A stretch of 64,000 nucleotides of DNA, from contig NZ_CP134949.1 of the NCBI RefSeq assembly GCF_032116555.1, positions 682,001-746,000 of the forward strand. Reading direction: 5' to 3'. Shown in pieces: positions 41,407 to 49,761 of this stretch. The position numbers and the translations under genes are program-made. A model generated the notes under the pieces. The model had not been told where the DNA came from. It searched no databases and saw only the letters and a list, made by a program, of their open reading frames with translations. The stretch comes from Halobaculum sp. XH14 (lineage in GTDB: Archaea; Halobacteriota; Halobacteria; Halobacteriales; Haloferacaceae). The stretch's first letter is position 1, and each line of letters begins with the position of its first letter.

Positions 41407-41651
41407 GTGAAGACGGCTATCTAAGAGTTGGATGCAAGAACCACGGAATCATAGACACAGAGATCAGGGATGAGGAGAAGGCCAAAAAAATCCGAGAAGA
41501 ACACGTCGAGGAAAACGACTGCTTTGATTCGGAGGTACAGATACAGGATTTAGGATTCTACGACCACTCAAAGAGAAAACCGGATGATGGCAGTGCTGAA
41601 GAAGCAGAGGAAAGACTAAACGAGATTCTTGGAGAAGGTGAGAATCGGTAG
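41403..41651 (+). CDS. Small hypothetical protein
   Basis: 82 residues from a GTG at 41403 (GTGA overlap). YLRVGCKNHGIIDTEIRDEE and CFDSEVQIQDLGFYDHSKRK hold two cysteines and histidines far apart. Not recognised. Confidence 0.6.
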   Translation: MSEDGYLRVGCKNHGIIDTEIRDEEKAKKIREEHVEENDCFDSEVQIQDLGFYDHSKRKPDDGSAEEAEERLNEILGEGENR

Positions 41652-42115
41652 TGGGAGAAGCTACTGTAGATTATCTTGGCTGGCATCTTGAGGACCGTGG
41701 CCCGGCTACCGAATTGTTCCACGACCTCCACGGATTCGACAACGATATCCCCGACCTTGATGCGACAGAGTTCGAGGATCTGTACCGTGAAGTCCGGGAG
41801 CTGGAGGAAGAGCCGGAGGATTTGGAGCAGCTCTGGGCGGAGTGGAATCGTGGCAGCGGCCAGGAATCACAGGAGTTCCTGGAGATGCGGTACTGCGAGC
41901 CCTGCGACACCTACCAGATCGGCAGCGACCAAGCAATTCAGCACGCCGCAGATAACCACGGATACGATCCGTTCAACGAGGTAGGTGAACCGGACTACGT
42001 CCACGGTATCCGGTCGATGTCAGTCGGTGACGTCGTCGAGATGGGCGACACGTACTACATGGCCGCCTCGATCGGCTGGGAAGAACTCGAAGTAGGAGGT
42101 GAGAATCCGGAGTGA
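41651..42115 (+). CDS. Hypothetical protein with a CxxC/H motif
   Basis: 154 residues from a GTG that overlaps the previous TAG and is 9 nt after GGTGA. YCEPCDTYQIGSDQAIQHAA followed by DNHGYD forms a C2H2-like zinc motif (CxxC, then His). A C-terminal beta segment (SVGDVVEMGDTYYMAASIGW) resembles domains in other haloarchaeal mobile-element proteins. Confidence 0.64.
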   Translation: MGEATVDYLGWHLEDRGPATELFHDLHGFDNDIPDLDATEFEDLYREVRELEEEPEDLEQLWAEWNRGSGQESQEFLEMRYCEPCDTYQIGSDQAIQHAADNHGYDPFNEVGEPDYVHGIRSMSVGDVVEMGDTYYMAASIGWEELEVGGENPE

Positions 42116-42288
42116 ACCTGACAGAGAAGGAGTGGCTATTGGACTACATAGCTGGAGTCATGGTTTTACTCGGGATTATTTACGCTGCTATTCAGAAGGA
42201 TTGGACGGTTACGCTCACCTGCGTGAATCTCCTTATGTGGATTGTAATCGCTCATCTACGTCTGCAGGAGGTGCAGCTCTATCGATGA
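42112..42288 (+). CDS. Small two-helix membrane protein
   Basis: 58 residues from a GTG at 42112, 9 nt after GGTGA. Two hydrophobic stretches: DYIAGVMVLLGIIYAAI and VTLTCVNLLMWIVIAHL. Overlaps genes on both sides by four bases. Confidence 0.62.
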   Translation: MNLTEKEWLLDYIAGVMVLLGIIYAAIQKDWTVTLTCVNLLMWIVIAHLRLQEVQLYR

Positions 42289-42662
42289 TAAGTGGTGAGG
42301 AGCAGAAAGCCGTGGAGAAGATGTTTGACCCAGATAAGTTGTTCCAGGAGCAACTGTTCTTCAAGTCATTTAGAGTCCGGACTATCAACACCCGTCACCT
42401 GGTCAAGGAGAAGCACAGAGAGGAACGGAAGTACCCGGAAGATTCGAGCGATAAAACTGTGTACACGTCGTTATGCGGCCAGGAAACCTCTACCGGGTCT
42501 ATACATTCTCTGAAGGAGTTGGCGGGCTGTGAAAACTCCACGATACGTAACCCGCAGTTCGTGAAGGTCTGCAACCGATGCAAGGAGATATTCGAGTCCA
42601 AGACGGACAGAGATCCGAGGGAAGACATAGAGAAATACAATGGAGGTGAGTCTCCGCAGTGA
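42285..42662 (+). CDS. Zinc-binding hypothetical protein
   Basis: 125 residues from the ATG at 42285 (ATGA overlap). TVYTSLCGQETSTGSIHSLK, LAGCENS and KVCNRCKEIFES give four cysteines and a histidine for a zinc site. An AGGAGGTG site precedes the start. Function unknown. Confidence 0.62.
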   Translation: MISGEEQKAVEKMFDPDKLFQEQLFFKSFRVRTINTRHLVKEKHREERKYPEDSSDKTVYTSLCGQETSTGSIHSLKELAGCENSTIRNPQFVKVCNRCKEIFESKTDRDPREDIEKYNGGESPQ

Positions 42663-42892
42663 GTCTTGTAGACGACATCCTCTCGGAGTATTCGTTGACT
42701 CGGGAGATTGCGGAGGACTACGTTGACGCGATCGTTCGGATGAATCAGAAGGATACTGCAGAAGCAGCTGGTGTGTCGAAGGAGACGATTCGGAAGTACA
42801 AGAACAAGTTCAAGGAGATGAAGGCGACTGAGAGAGCTTTTCTGATCTCCAAGTTGATGCGGGAGCGATCCCAGAAGGAGTTCGTTCGTTAG
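42659..42892 (+). CDS. Small helix-turn-helix protein
   Basis: 77 residues from a GTG at 42659, 9 nt after GGTGA. MNQKDTAEAAGVSKETIRKY is a helix-turn-helix, followed by a basic helix. Last gene of the run before the origin region; a role in controlling replication or the orc1 gene is possible but not shown. Confidence 0.65.
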   Translation: MSLVDDILSEYSLTREIAEDYVDAIVRMNQKDTAEAAGVSKETIRKYKNKFKEMKATERAFLISKLMRERSQKEFVR

Positions 42893-42951
42893 AGGGGGTA
42901 ACACCCCTTGGAGATTCTTTGATGGTTAGTTCTGGGTAGGGATTTAGGAGG

Positions 42952-42972
42952 CCCTACCCTTTCGACTGGAAA
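42952..42972 (-). repeat. ORB-like origin recognition box, left copy
   Basis: CCCTACCCTTTCGACTGGAA; its complement matches the right box at 19 of 20 positions (TTCCAGTCGAAAGGGTAGGG). The G-rich end is the halophile-specific part of the box that Orc1/Cdc6 contacts. Confidence 0.7.
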
Positions 42973-43109
42973 ACGGGATCTGGCGAGAGTTCCTGGATAT
43001 TACGCCGCTATAATTTTGACTGAGTTCGATGATGTGGGAATTGACTGATATGACCTATGTACTATACTACAATTCACTGTTATACTGAGTATGTTAGTAT
43101 ATTATAGAG

Positions 43110-43130
43110 TTCCACTCGAAAGGGTAGGGG
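43110..43130 (+). repeat. ORB-like origin recognition box, right copy
   Basis: TTCCACTCGAAAGGGTAGGG, inverted relative to the left box about 140 bases away and about 95 bases before the orc1/cdc6 start. Similar in form to known haloarchaeal ORBs (TTCCA-core plus G-string). Confidence 0.7.
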
Positions 43131-43226
43131 GCTTCCTCTTCCACTCGAACGATTCTCCACTTGAAGCACGGGAAGGGATGGGATATAAAAAAGATATTAC
43201 ATAAACCACAACCAAGGTGAAGAAAA

Positions 43227-44534
43227 GTGGGAGAAGACTCGAAAACAGAACTGAAACAGGAAGACTTCGGACTCTTCCAAGACAACAACGACAGCAAAAT
43301 CTTCGCAGACATCGATATCCTCGACCCTGATAGGATTCCTGGTCCCGACGAGTTCGTAGAGAGAAAAGAGGAGATGCAGACCATAGCGTCCGGCCTGCGT
43401 CACATGATTAACGGGAACTCCGGGAGGAACATGATGATAACCGGGGACACCGGGCTCGGGAAAACGATGTGTGCCCGGATAACCGTCAACGAACTCTCCC
43501 GGAATATGGACGAGCACCAGAACTTCCGGCACGAATACTTCAACGACCTCGAGTCGGAGAGAGACACGTTACAGAAGCTATCCCGTGCCTTGGAACTTGT
43601 TCCCGAGAAGAAGACGGAGCCATACCAAGGGACAAATCTCTCCTTCTACTACGACCTACTCGTTGAGAAATTGAAGCAGGAGGAGATCTACCTCGTCATT
43701 ACTTTCGACGAAGTCGACCGGTTGATGTCGAACAAGAAGGAGGGGAAGCCGGCGAGTCACGGGAACTCAATGCTAAAACAGCTGTTAGAGGTGAGGAAGA
43801 AATTGAAGAACTCCGATGCAGAGGCAGGGTTAACTCTGATCTGTATCACCAACGATTCCAGCGTTCCCGGAGATCTCTCGTCCAAAGTCAAGGACCGCTT
43901 CGGGAGAGAGGGACTTCACTTCTCAAGCTACAACGCCCTCCAGCTGAGGAACATCCTTGAGAAAAGGGCGGAGAAGGCTTTCCAGCCTGGTGTAGTTGAT
44001 AGCGGGGCAATCTTCGCCACGGCTTCCCTGGTGGCTCGTGATAGTGCTTCAGCCAGAAGAGCGATTGAACTCTTGCGGAAAGCAGGTGAACTGGCTGATG
44101 AGAACGGAGACGGTGAAATAAGGAAAGAGGATCACGTCGATCCGGCACACGAGGCCCTGGAAACGAACGAAATTCTGGAGGCGATCAAAAGTCTGCCGAA
44201 GCACAACAAGATCACTCTGTACGCCATTATAGCGAATTACTCTGGAGGCAAGCTCGCAACCGGCGATGTCTACGAGAATTACAAGGAGATCTGCAGGAAG
44301 CGGGCTGACCTTTCAGAGAGTGAGATGCTGTCTCAGAGATCGATCAGTGAACACATCAAGAAGATGGATATGCAAGGTATCATCCAGGCCAAGACGGTGT
44401 CCAAGGGAAGGTATGGCCGGACGCGTGAGATAACTATCAATTTCAGTGAGTCCACACGCCAAGATTTGATGGAGCATCTCCATGAGGAAAACCTGTACCT
44501 GGCTCCGGACTCGATGGCTGCAGAGCCCACCTGA
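43227..44534 (+). CDS. Orc1/Cdc6 replication initiator
   Basis: 435 residues. The AAA+ part has Walker A MMITGDTGLGKTMCA (about residues 70-84), Walker B LVITFDEVDRLMS, sensor 1 LTLICITNDSSVP and an arginine-finger-type region DRFGREGLHF; a winged helix closes the protein. The GTG at 43227 is 6 nt after AAGGTGA. It should bind the ORB boxes just upstream and start replication of the element. Confidence 0.93.
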   Translation: MGEDSKTELKQEDFGLFQDNNDSKIFADIDILDPDRIPGPDEFVERKEEMQTIASGLRHMINGNSGRNMMITGDTGLGKTMCARITVNELSRNMDEHQNFRHEYFNDLESERDTLQKLSRALELVPEKKTEPYQGTNLSFYYDLLVEKLKQEEIYLVITFDEVDRLMSNKKEGKPASHGNSMLKQLLEVRKKLKNSDAEAGLTLICITNDSSVPGDLSSKVKDRFGREGLHFSSYNALQLRNILEKRAEKAFQPGVVDSGAIFATASLVARDSASARRAIELLRKAGELADENGDGEIRKEDHVDPAHEALETNEILEAIKSLPKHNKITLYAIIANYSGGKLATGDVYENYKEICRKRADLSESEMLSQRSISEHIKKMDMQGIIQAKTVSKGRYGRTREITINFSESTRQDLMEHLHEENLYLAPDSMAAEPT

Positions 44535-44625
44535 AACAGGGGTGGGTCGGCCTTGATTTCAATTGAATCTTTAAAATCGAGTATTCCTCAACACGATTCC
44601 ATGATTAGACACGGGGTGGTATCGA

Positions 44626-46296
44626 ATCGCAAATCTGTCGGAGGTATCTGACCGACCCCACCGTGTAGATTCTATCCAGTCCTGGTTTCTGAAAGCAGTT
44701 GCAAATCGATGGTCTGCCGAGAAGATGGCCGACCATCTCACCGAATATACTGACGACGACTTCTCACCTCGAACTGTTAGACGAGCCTTGAAAGGACTCT
44801 CCGGGCAGAAACAGAACGTCCCGAAGAAGTACCACTCCGAGCAACGCTTCCTGAAGCCGATCCAGGAACACCCGGACAACGCAGTCAACTACGCCCTGAC
44901 CGACGAAGGACGGGCGGTGGTCCGGGAAGTTGACGTGCCCCTGAATCTGTCGACGGTCGGGGATGATGTCGGTGGGTTCGGTGAGGTGGAGTCGCCAGAG
45001 GTTCGTCCGCATAAGTGCTGGTGGCGTGAGGAGGTTCGCCGGAAGGAGGGGGATGCGCCTGGTGACTTGGATTGGGGTGATCGGAAGGCGATTCTCGCTG
45101 AGAAGGATATCGGCTGGGAGTCGGTGGAGAAGGAGTTGCCGCATCGGGAGCAGTCGGAGCGGGGTCAATTGGTTCACTTCAAGTCGGTGCGGTTGATCTT
45201 GTTCGAGAACTCGGTTCTGGTTCGGTACAGCTTGCCGTCAAGCGAGAGGGATGTTTTCGATGTCCTGGATGAGTGGTGGAATACTCGGCAGGAGGCGGTG
45301 GATTGGCTGGAGTCCGTGTTCCCGGTGAAGGTCAGGAGTTCTCCGTTGGATGTGTCGATGCCGTTGTCGACGCAGGAGTGGGGTGATGTCCGGAACGAGT
45401 TTGCGGAGTGGATCCAGGAGAATCCCGAGTTCCAGGACGACTCACCAAACTCCCTTTTTGAGGTGAAGAACGACGAAGGGGAGCGAGTCTTCCACGTCGA
45501 CACCAGTCCAGAAGACGGCCTGGGTAACGACGTAGCGGAGGGGGAGTTTCCGCATAGCCAGTTCGGTGCCGGGCACATCACGAATATGAAGCAGGCGGTG
45601 AAGTGGCTGGCCTGTCTCGGTGTGAAGCCCCAGGATTTTACTGCGGCTCAGTGGACCCGAAGCAACAGGGATGAACTGCAGAAGGTTGTTGAACTGGATG
45701 CAGAAGAACTTGAGAGCCGGGTCGAAGACGTCGAGGATTCTGTCGATGGTCTCCAGGACGACATCAGTTCGTTGGAGAGTCAGGTGACTCGGCTGGACGG
45801 GAAGGTCGACGGGGTATCGGAGGGTTTGCAGCAGAACCGGGAGTGGATCAGCGATGTCGAAGAACGTGTGGATGATGCTGTAGGCCGTGTCGACGGCACT
45901 CGGAGAGAGTTCTCCCAGTTGAAGGATGACGTCAACACGGACATCGAATCCCTGGAGGACAAGATCGGTGAGGAGGTTGAGTCGACACGGCAACTGGTCC
46001 GGGAGGAAGTCGGCGGTGTGGAGTCACAGGTCGAAAGTATGGAGGACGAGTTGGGGACGGTCAGAGGCACGGTCACGGATTTGACGTTGACGACGTCGGA
46101 GCTTCAGTCGGCGATTGAGAAGCGGGGAGAGCGGCTGGACAGGCAGAACCAGAAAATGATTGAAGAATTGCAGCGGCTTCGACGGCTTCAGGAGAGATCC
46201 GTTGTCGACAGGGTTCGGGATACAGCTGAAGACCTGGCAGAAGTAGGTAGATCTGCAGTCAAGTCCGCGAAGGAAGCATTGACTTCTGTTCTGTGA
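44626..46296 (+). CDS. HTH/coiled-coil protein, start uncertain
   Basis: About 556 residues if read from an ATC at 44626. The first standard start (ATG 44725) would lose ANLSEVSDRPHRVDSIQSWF and FLKAVANRWSAEKMADHLTE, which look like part of the N-terminal HTH. The ATC is 6 nt after GGTGG. A leaderless ATG at 44601, well placed after TTTAAAAT, is in another frame, so a one-base insertion in a G run is the alternative. A long coiled coil covers about 340-520. Confidence 0.68.
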   Translation: MANLSEVSDRPHRVDSIQSWFLKAVANRWSAEKMADHLTEYTDDDFSPRTVRRALKGLSGQKQNVPKKYHSEQRFLKPIQEHPDNAVNYALTDEGRAVVREVDVPLNLSTVGDDVGGFGEVESPEVRPHKCWWREEVRRKEGDAPGDLDWGDRKAILAEKDIGWESVEKELPHREQSERGQLVHFKSVRLILFENSVLVRYSLPSSERDVFDVLDEWWNTRQEAVDWLESVFPVKVRSSPLDVSMPLSTQEWGDVRNEFAEWIQENPEFQDDSPNSLFEVKNDEGERVFHVDTSPEDGLGNDVAEGEFPHSQFGAGHITNMKQAVKWLACLGVKPQDFTAAQWTRSNRDELQKVVELDAEELESRVEDVEDSVDGLQDDISSLESQVTRLDGKVDGVSEGLQQNREWISDVEERVDDAVGRVDGTRREFSQLKDDVNTDIESLEDKIGEEVESTRQLVREEVGGVESQVESMEDELGTVRGTVTDLTLTTSELQSAIEKRGERLDRQNQKMIEELQRLRRLQERSVVDRVRDTAEDLAEVGRSAVKSAKEALTSVL

Positions 46297-46297
46297 G

Positions 46298-46498
46298 CTA
46301 CGATAGACTGTCGATTATCTTGTCCCGCATTTCTGTCGTCCGTGTGGGTGCGTCCGGGTACTTTGCCCGGTAGTCCTCGACGTCGTCTACTTCGCCGGTG
46401 CAGTTCTGGCTCTGGAGGTGGCCTTTCTCGATCGTTTCGAGTTCTTCGCCGCACTCTCGACACTTGATGGGGCTGGGAGCGTATTTCGTGTCGGTCAT
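46298..46498 (-). CDS. Ros/MucR-like small zinc-finger protein
   Basis: 66 residues. IKCRECGEELETIEKGHLQS then QNCTGEVDDVEDYRAKYPDA follows the Ros/MucR pattern CxxC...HL...(H/C)...YRxxYP, with Cys replacing the final His. Probably a DNA-binding or protein-binding finger. It converges on the coiled-coil gene. Confidence 0.68.
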   Translation of the reverse strand: MTDTKYAPSPIKCRECGEELETIEKGHLQSQNCTGEVDDVEDYRAKYPDAPTRTTEMRDKIIDSLS

Positions 46499-46567
46499 CG
46501 TTCTTCTCTGGTTCTCGTGCGGGAATGATGATAAATACGCGGGTGACTCGAAGGGCTGAGAGATGGA

Positions 46568-47347
46568 TTAGTCCTGTTCTTGGTCTATAGGAATCTCTTC
46601 GTCAATCTCGGGATCCTGGTGGGCGAACTTATTTTTCAGGTAGACGAGGGTCAACCGGGTTATCGGCTCCAGTTTGTCCTTGTTGGAGATCATATCTCCT
46701 TTATCTCCGGTTACGACAGTGTCGATGAGGTACCTATCTTTCAGGTCCATTGCGTCGGTTAGGACCTCTGCGTCAGGGGAATATTCATCTTCATCGCCGT
46801 CGATTATCCTGCTCATCTGGGAGCAGGGCGTGGAGTAGTCCTTGTCGTCTCGGCGGCGACGGATTTTGACCCGTTGCCGTACCTCGTCTTTCCGGTCGAT
46901 AGCGGTGCTGTTGATCCGGTTGATGAGTTTGTTTAGAGAGTCTTCGACGTCGTCTAAGGTGCAGCTTTGATCGAGTTCTTTCTCGAAGTAGTTCTCGACC
47001 TTGTGCTTGATTTGGTCCTCTACATCGAATTTGTCGATGAAGACTTCGGAAACCGAGTCTGGATCCAGGTCCTCCTCATCCTTGGTCTTGAGCTCGAGGT
47101 AGGTGAAGCGTTTCCGTTTCCGGAGCTTCCGCTTTTCCTTGCCGATGACGCCGTCTTCCTTTGACCAGTCGAGGGGTTCGCCGTCTCTCGGTCCGTGGCC
47201 GACGTTGACGCAGTATTCGTAGAGAACAGTGTTGCCGGCGTACAGAGTGTTTTCTGACGCCATGAGGCGGCGGGTATGGTCTTGCCACCGGTTGTGCAGA
47301 AAGGTGTATCCGACAAGGACGTTCGTGTCTACGTAGTAGCTCGCCAT
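46568..47347 (-). CDS. PIN-domain protein, probable toxin nuclease
   Basis: 259 residues. YYVDTNVLVGYTF at the N-terminus, DAEVLTDAMDLKDRYLIDTV and VVTGDKGDMISNKD near the end carry the acidic metal-site residues of PIN RNases. A charged insert (about 60-185) enlarges the domain. It starts four bases after the stop of the next-listed upstream gene, forming a two-gene operon like a toxin-antitoxin pair. Confidence 0.78.
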   Translation of the reverse strand: MASYYVDTNVLVGYTFLHNRWQDHTRRLMASENTLYAGNTVLYEYCVNVGHGPRDGEPLDWSKEDGVIGKEKRKLRKRKRFTYLELKTKDEEDLDPDSVSEVFIDKFDVEDQIKHKVENYFEKELDQSCTLDDVEDSLNKLINRINSTAIDRKDEVRQRVKIRRRRDDKDYSTPCSQMSRIIDGDEDEYSPDAEVLTDAMDLKDRYLIDTVVTGDKGDMISNKDKLEPITRLTLVYLKNKFAHQDPEIDEEIPIDQEQD

Positions 47348-47350
47348 TCC

Positions 47351-48229
47351 TCAGTCTGCGTTAACCTCTGTAAAGTCCAGTTGAGACGTCATCACTGTAT
47401 CTGCTGCTTCGACTAAGTGGTCGCTCTCGTCCTCGATGTATAAGTGTTCGCGCTCCTGCTCATGGAGCTCGTTTCTAAAGTACTGCTTCCGGTTCTCCAG
47501 GTCGCCTATCCCCAGTTCTCGCTGGATTTCTTCCTTGGAGAGGCCGGTGTCGATATCGACTGCAAGTTCCAGGGTGAAGAGGGACCAGAAGATTTCGACC
47601 AGTTCTTCGATGTCTCCGAGAGTGGTTTCTGGGTCGTTGAGGCGGTTGCTGAGGAGGTCGTACCAGAGGTAGAGGTCGTTTACGTACTGCGGGTATTCGT
47701 CTTCGGGGAAGGCGTCGATGAACTCGTTGACGTATCGGTGGATTTCGTCCCGTTCAAAGCTTGTCTCGTCGTCGTCTTTCTTGTAGAGCTGCCACTGGAC
47801 GAAGTCATCCAGTTTCCGGTATTTTCTCTGGGCGTCGTATGGTGCGTCCTCCTCGTACATTCTGTCCGTGAGTCCCTCCGTCCCGATATCATCGTGGTCC
47901 TCGAGTACGTATCTGGTGGCGTCTCTGATGATGTTTTCTTGCCGTGTAGTCAGTGAGAGGTCGTCTGTTCTCTTGGAGCAGAGGACTTCTGACTCCTCCT
48001 CGTCGTATTGGATCGTGACAGGACTATTCTGGGTGACGGTCATCGTCCCGAATTTGTACCAGAAGTAGGGGAGGTCGAAGTCACATCCGAGGTCGTTGAT
48101 TTTCTTCTCGATGAAGTACGTGGTTTTGTGGAACGTCTTTGCGTCCATCGAACTGGATCTTCCAAATTCGTCGAAAAGGATGGCGGCGACGTCTCCCAGG
48201 TCAATATCACTGGGATCCTCTAAGCTCAT
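47351..48229 (-). CDS. Partner of the PIN protein, Panacea/DUF4065-like N-terminus
   Basis: 292 residues from the ATG at 48229 (the frame is open slightly further up). SSSMDAKTFHKTTYFIEKKI then LPYFWYKFGTMT resembles the SocA-like/Panacea antitoxin domain (a helix with K-x-x-YF-I-E, then a YGP-like motif). The rest is helical and acidic. Its position before a PIN gene supports an antitoxin role. The family link is tentative. Confidence 0.6.
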   Translation of the reverse strand: MSLEDPSDIDLGDVAAILFDEFGRSSSMDAKTFHKTTYFIEKKINDLGCDFDLPYFWYKFGTMTVTQNSPVTIQYDEEESEVLCSKRTDDLSLTTRQENIIRDATRYVLEDHDDIGTEGLTDRMYEEDAPYDAQRKYRKLDDFVQWQLYKKDDDETSFERDEIHRYVNEFIDAFPEDEYPQYVNDLYLWYDLLSNRLNDPETTLGDIEELVEIFWSLFTLELAVDIDTGLSKEEIQRELGIGDLENRKQYFRNELHEQEREHLYIEDESDHLVEAADTVMTSQLDFTEVNAD

Positions 48230-48342
48230 TACTGACCGCTCTGAGCGCAAATTACTTGTAGTTTGCCTACATGAGGCGGCGTTCTCTTAAAAGACCCAAA
48301 CGAACTTATCACTTCGACGCCGTTCTACGGTCAACTTCAGTA

Positions 48343-49761
48343 ATGTTTCGCAACCACGAGGGCGGGCGTGAGGCAAGCCACCATCACGGCGAACTCTACA
48401 AGGATCTTGTCCGCAGGTACTGGGAGGCCCGTGAATACAATGTTGTCGCGGACTCGAAGGACGACAGCATCACGTCCGACCTGATTATCAGGCGGGCTCA
48501 TGAACACGGGAACCAAGATCTGTGGATCGAGACGAAGGACACGAAGCTGACTCGGACCAATCCGGATTTCCTGGCCGAGTTTGCCCGGTACATGATCGAG
48601 TATCAGGAAATTTCTGCGGAACACCGGTTCGACCTGCATATTTTCGTCCGGTATCTCCGGGCTCCGGAGAAGTGGGAGCGGATTTTCAAGGTGGTCAAGC
48701 AGAAGGATGAGGCTGTAAAGGACTTCTATCAGCGGGTCCAGGATGATGCGGATCTGGACGAGGCTGAGGAAGACAAGTTCAACAGCTACCCTTACGAGGA
48801 TTTTGACCACTTCGTTACAGAGGTCACAACTGTCCATCAGATGTCGCCTGCGAAGGTCCAGCAGGCTACGGAGGAGTTGGAACGCAGTGACCGGTACGAG
48901 CACGACACCTTCACCGAGGAAAGGGAACCGATCAACAAGCGAGAGGAGCTGAGACCGAACTTCGCGGAGATAAACAGTCCGCCAGAGAACATCTATATCG
49001 GGGACGTGGACGTTCCGAACTTCTTCCAGGGAGTTACGAACCTGATTGAGGATACGGAGGCAGTCCGGTTCCGGTCGAACAAGGTATTCAGCTTGCTGCC
49101 TCCCGAGGATTTCCCGGATTACGTGGAGTCGGTCGTGGAGATGGATACGGTTTCAGCTGAGTCTTTCGAGGACTGGGCTAAGGACGAAGAGAACACAGAT
49201 CTGGCTTCGTCCTTGCTGACTCGGGAGATCTGCAGGCAGACCGTGGAGAACCACGAGTTGGACGACTGTGTGGCGTTCCGGTACCGTGGCGACTACTACC
49301 TGATGTTCGAGCACGGACCTCTAGAGAAAGAGGTCGAGAAAGTTCGGGGTCAGCAGGTTTCCCGGGTTTTCAGTGATGCCTCTTCCAGGTTTGTTCGTCA
49401 CCGGACTGCCCAGCTGAACGTCCGGCGTTTGAACGACGACTACTTCCTCTTCGTATTGATCAAGGACCACTTTACGGACAACGGAGAGCACATGACCTTG
49501 ATCAGAGGTGAGAGAAAGGGAAGTCTCCACGATAATTTCCCGCAGCACCGGTACAACAACAGTCAGACGTACAGCAGGTATAACCACTGGCGGAAGATCC
49601 TGGGAATCCACAACCGGGCGAAGGATACCAGTGGTCAGATAATCGGGTTCCGACGTATCACTGAGATCTCGATCGGGAAGCGTCCCGCCGGGACACGGGA
49701 GGCAATCGATACTCGGGACACTGATTCGGTTCAGCAGAAACTGGGTGATCACAATGACTGA
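48343..49761 (+). CDS. Nuclease-APAZ protein, partner of a short Argonaute (SPARDA-like)
   Basis: 472 residues from the ATG at 48343. Residues 17-65 show a PD-(D/E)XK core: Glu17 in HGELYKDL, Asp46 in SDLIIRR and Glu63-Thr-Lys65 in DLWIETKDT. The C-terminal half is an APAZ domain: SSRFVRHRTAQLNVRRLNDD, YFLFVLIKDHFTDNGEH and YSRYNHWRKIL. In SPARDA systems such a protein binds the short pAgo and, when activated by guide-target pairing, degrades nucleic acids indiscriminately. It overlaps the Argonaute gene by eight bases. Confidence 0.85.
   Translation: MFRNHEGGREASHHHGELYKDLVRRYWEAREYNVVADSKDDSITSDLIIRRAHEHGNQDLWIETKDTKLTRTNPDFLAEFARYMIEYQEISAEHRFDLHIFVRYLRAPEKWERIFKVVKQKDEAVKDFYQRVQDDADLDEAEEDKFNSYPYEDFDHFVTEVTTVHQMSPAKVQQATEELERSDRYEHDTFTEEREPINKREELRPNFAEINSPPENIYIGDVDVPNFFQGVTNLIEDTEAVRFRSNKVFSLLPPEDFPDYVESVVEMDTVSAESFEDWAKDEENTDLASSLLTREICRQTVENHELDDCVAFRYRGDYYLMFEHGPLEKEVEKVRGQQVSRVFSDASSRFVRHRTAQLNVRRLNDDYFLFVLIKDHFTDNGEHMTLIRGERKGSLHDNFPQHRYNNSQTYSRYNHWRKILGIHNRAKDTSGQIIGFRRITEISIGKRPAGTREAIDTRDTDSVQQKLGDHND

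Larger units (their letters stand above)
42893..43226. other. Probable replication origin next to orc1/cdc6
   Basis: A 334-base gene-free region. Two inverted ORB-like boxes with G-rich ends (42952-42972 and 43110-43130) flank about 140 bases of AT-rich DNA (TATACTGAGTATGTTAGTAT and similar), the usual layout of a haloarchaeal origin with a duplex-unwinding element. A third partial box (CTTCCACTCGAACG) lies at 43137-43150. A TATA-like GATATAAAAAAG near 43172 serves the orc1 gene. Confidence 0.75.
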
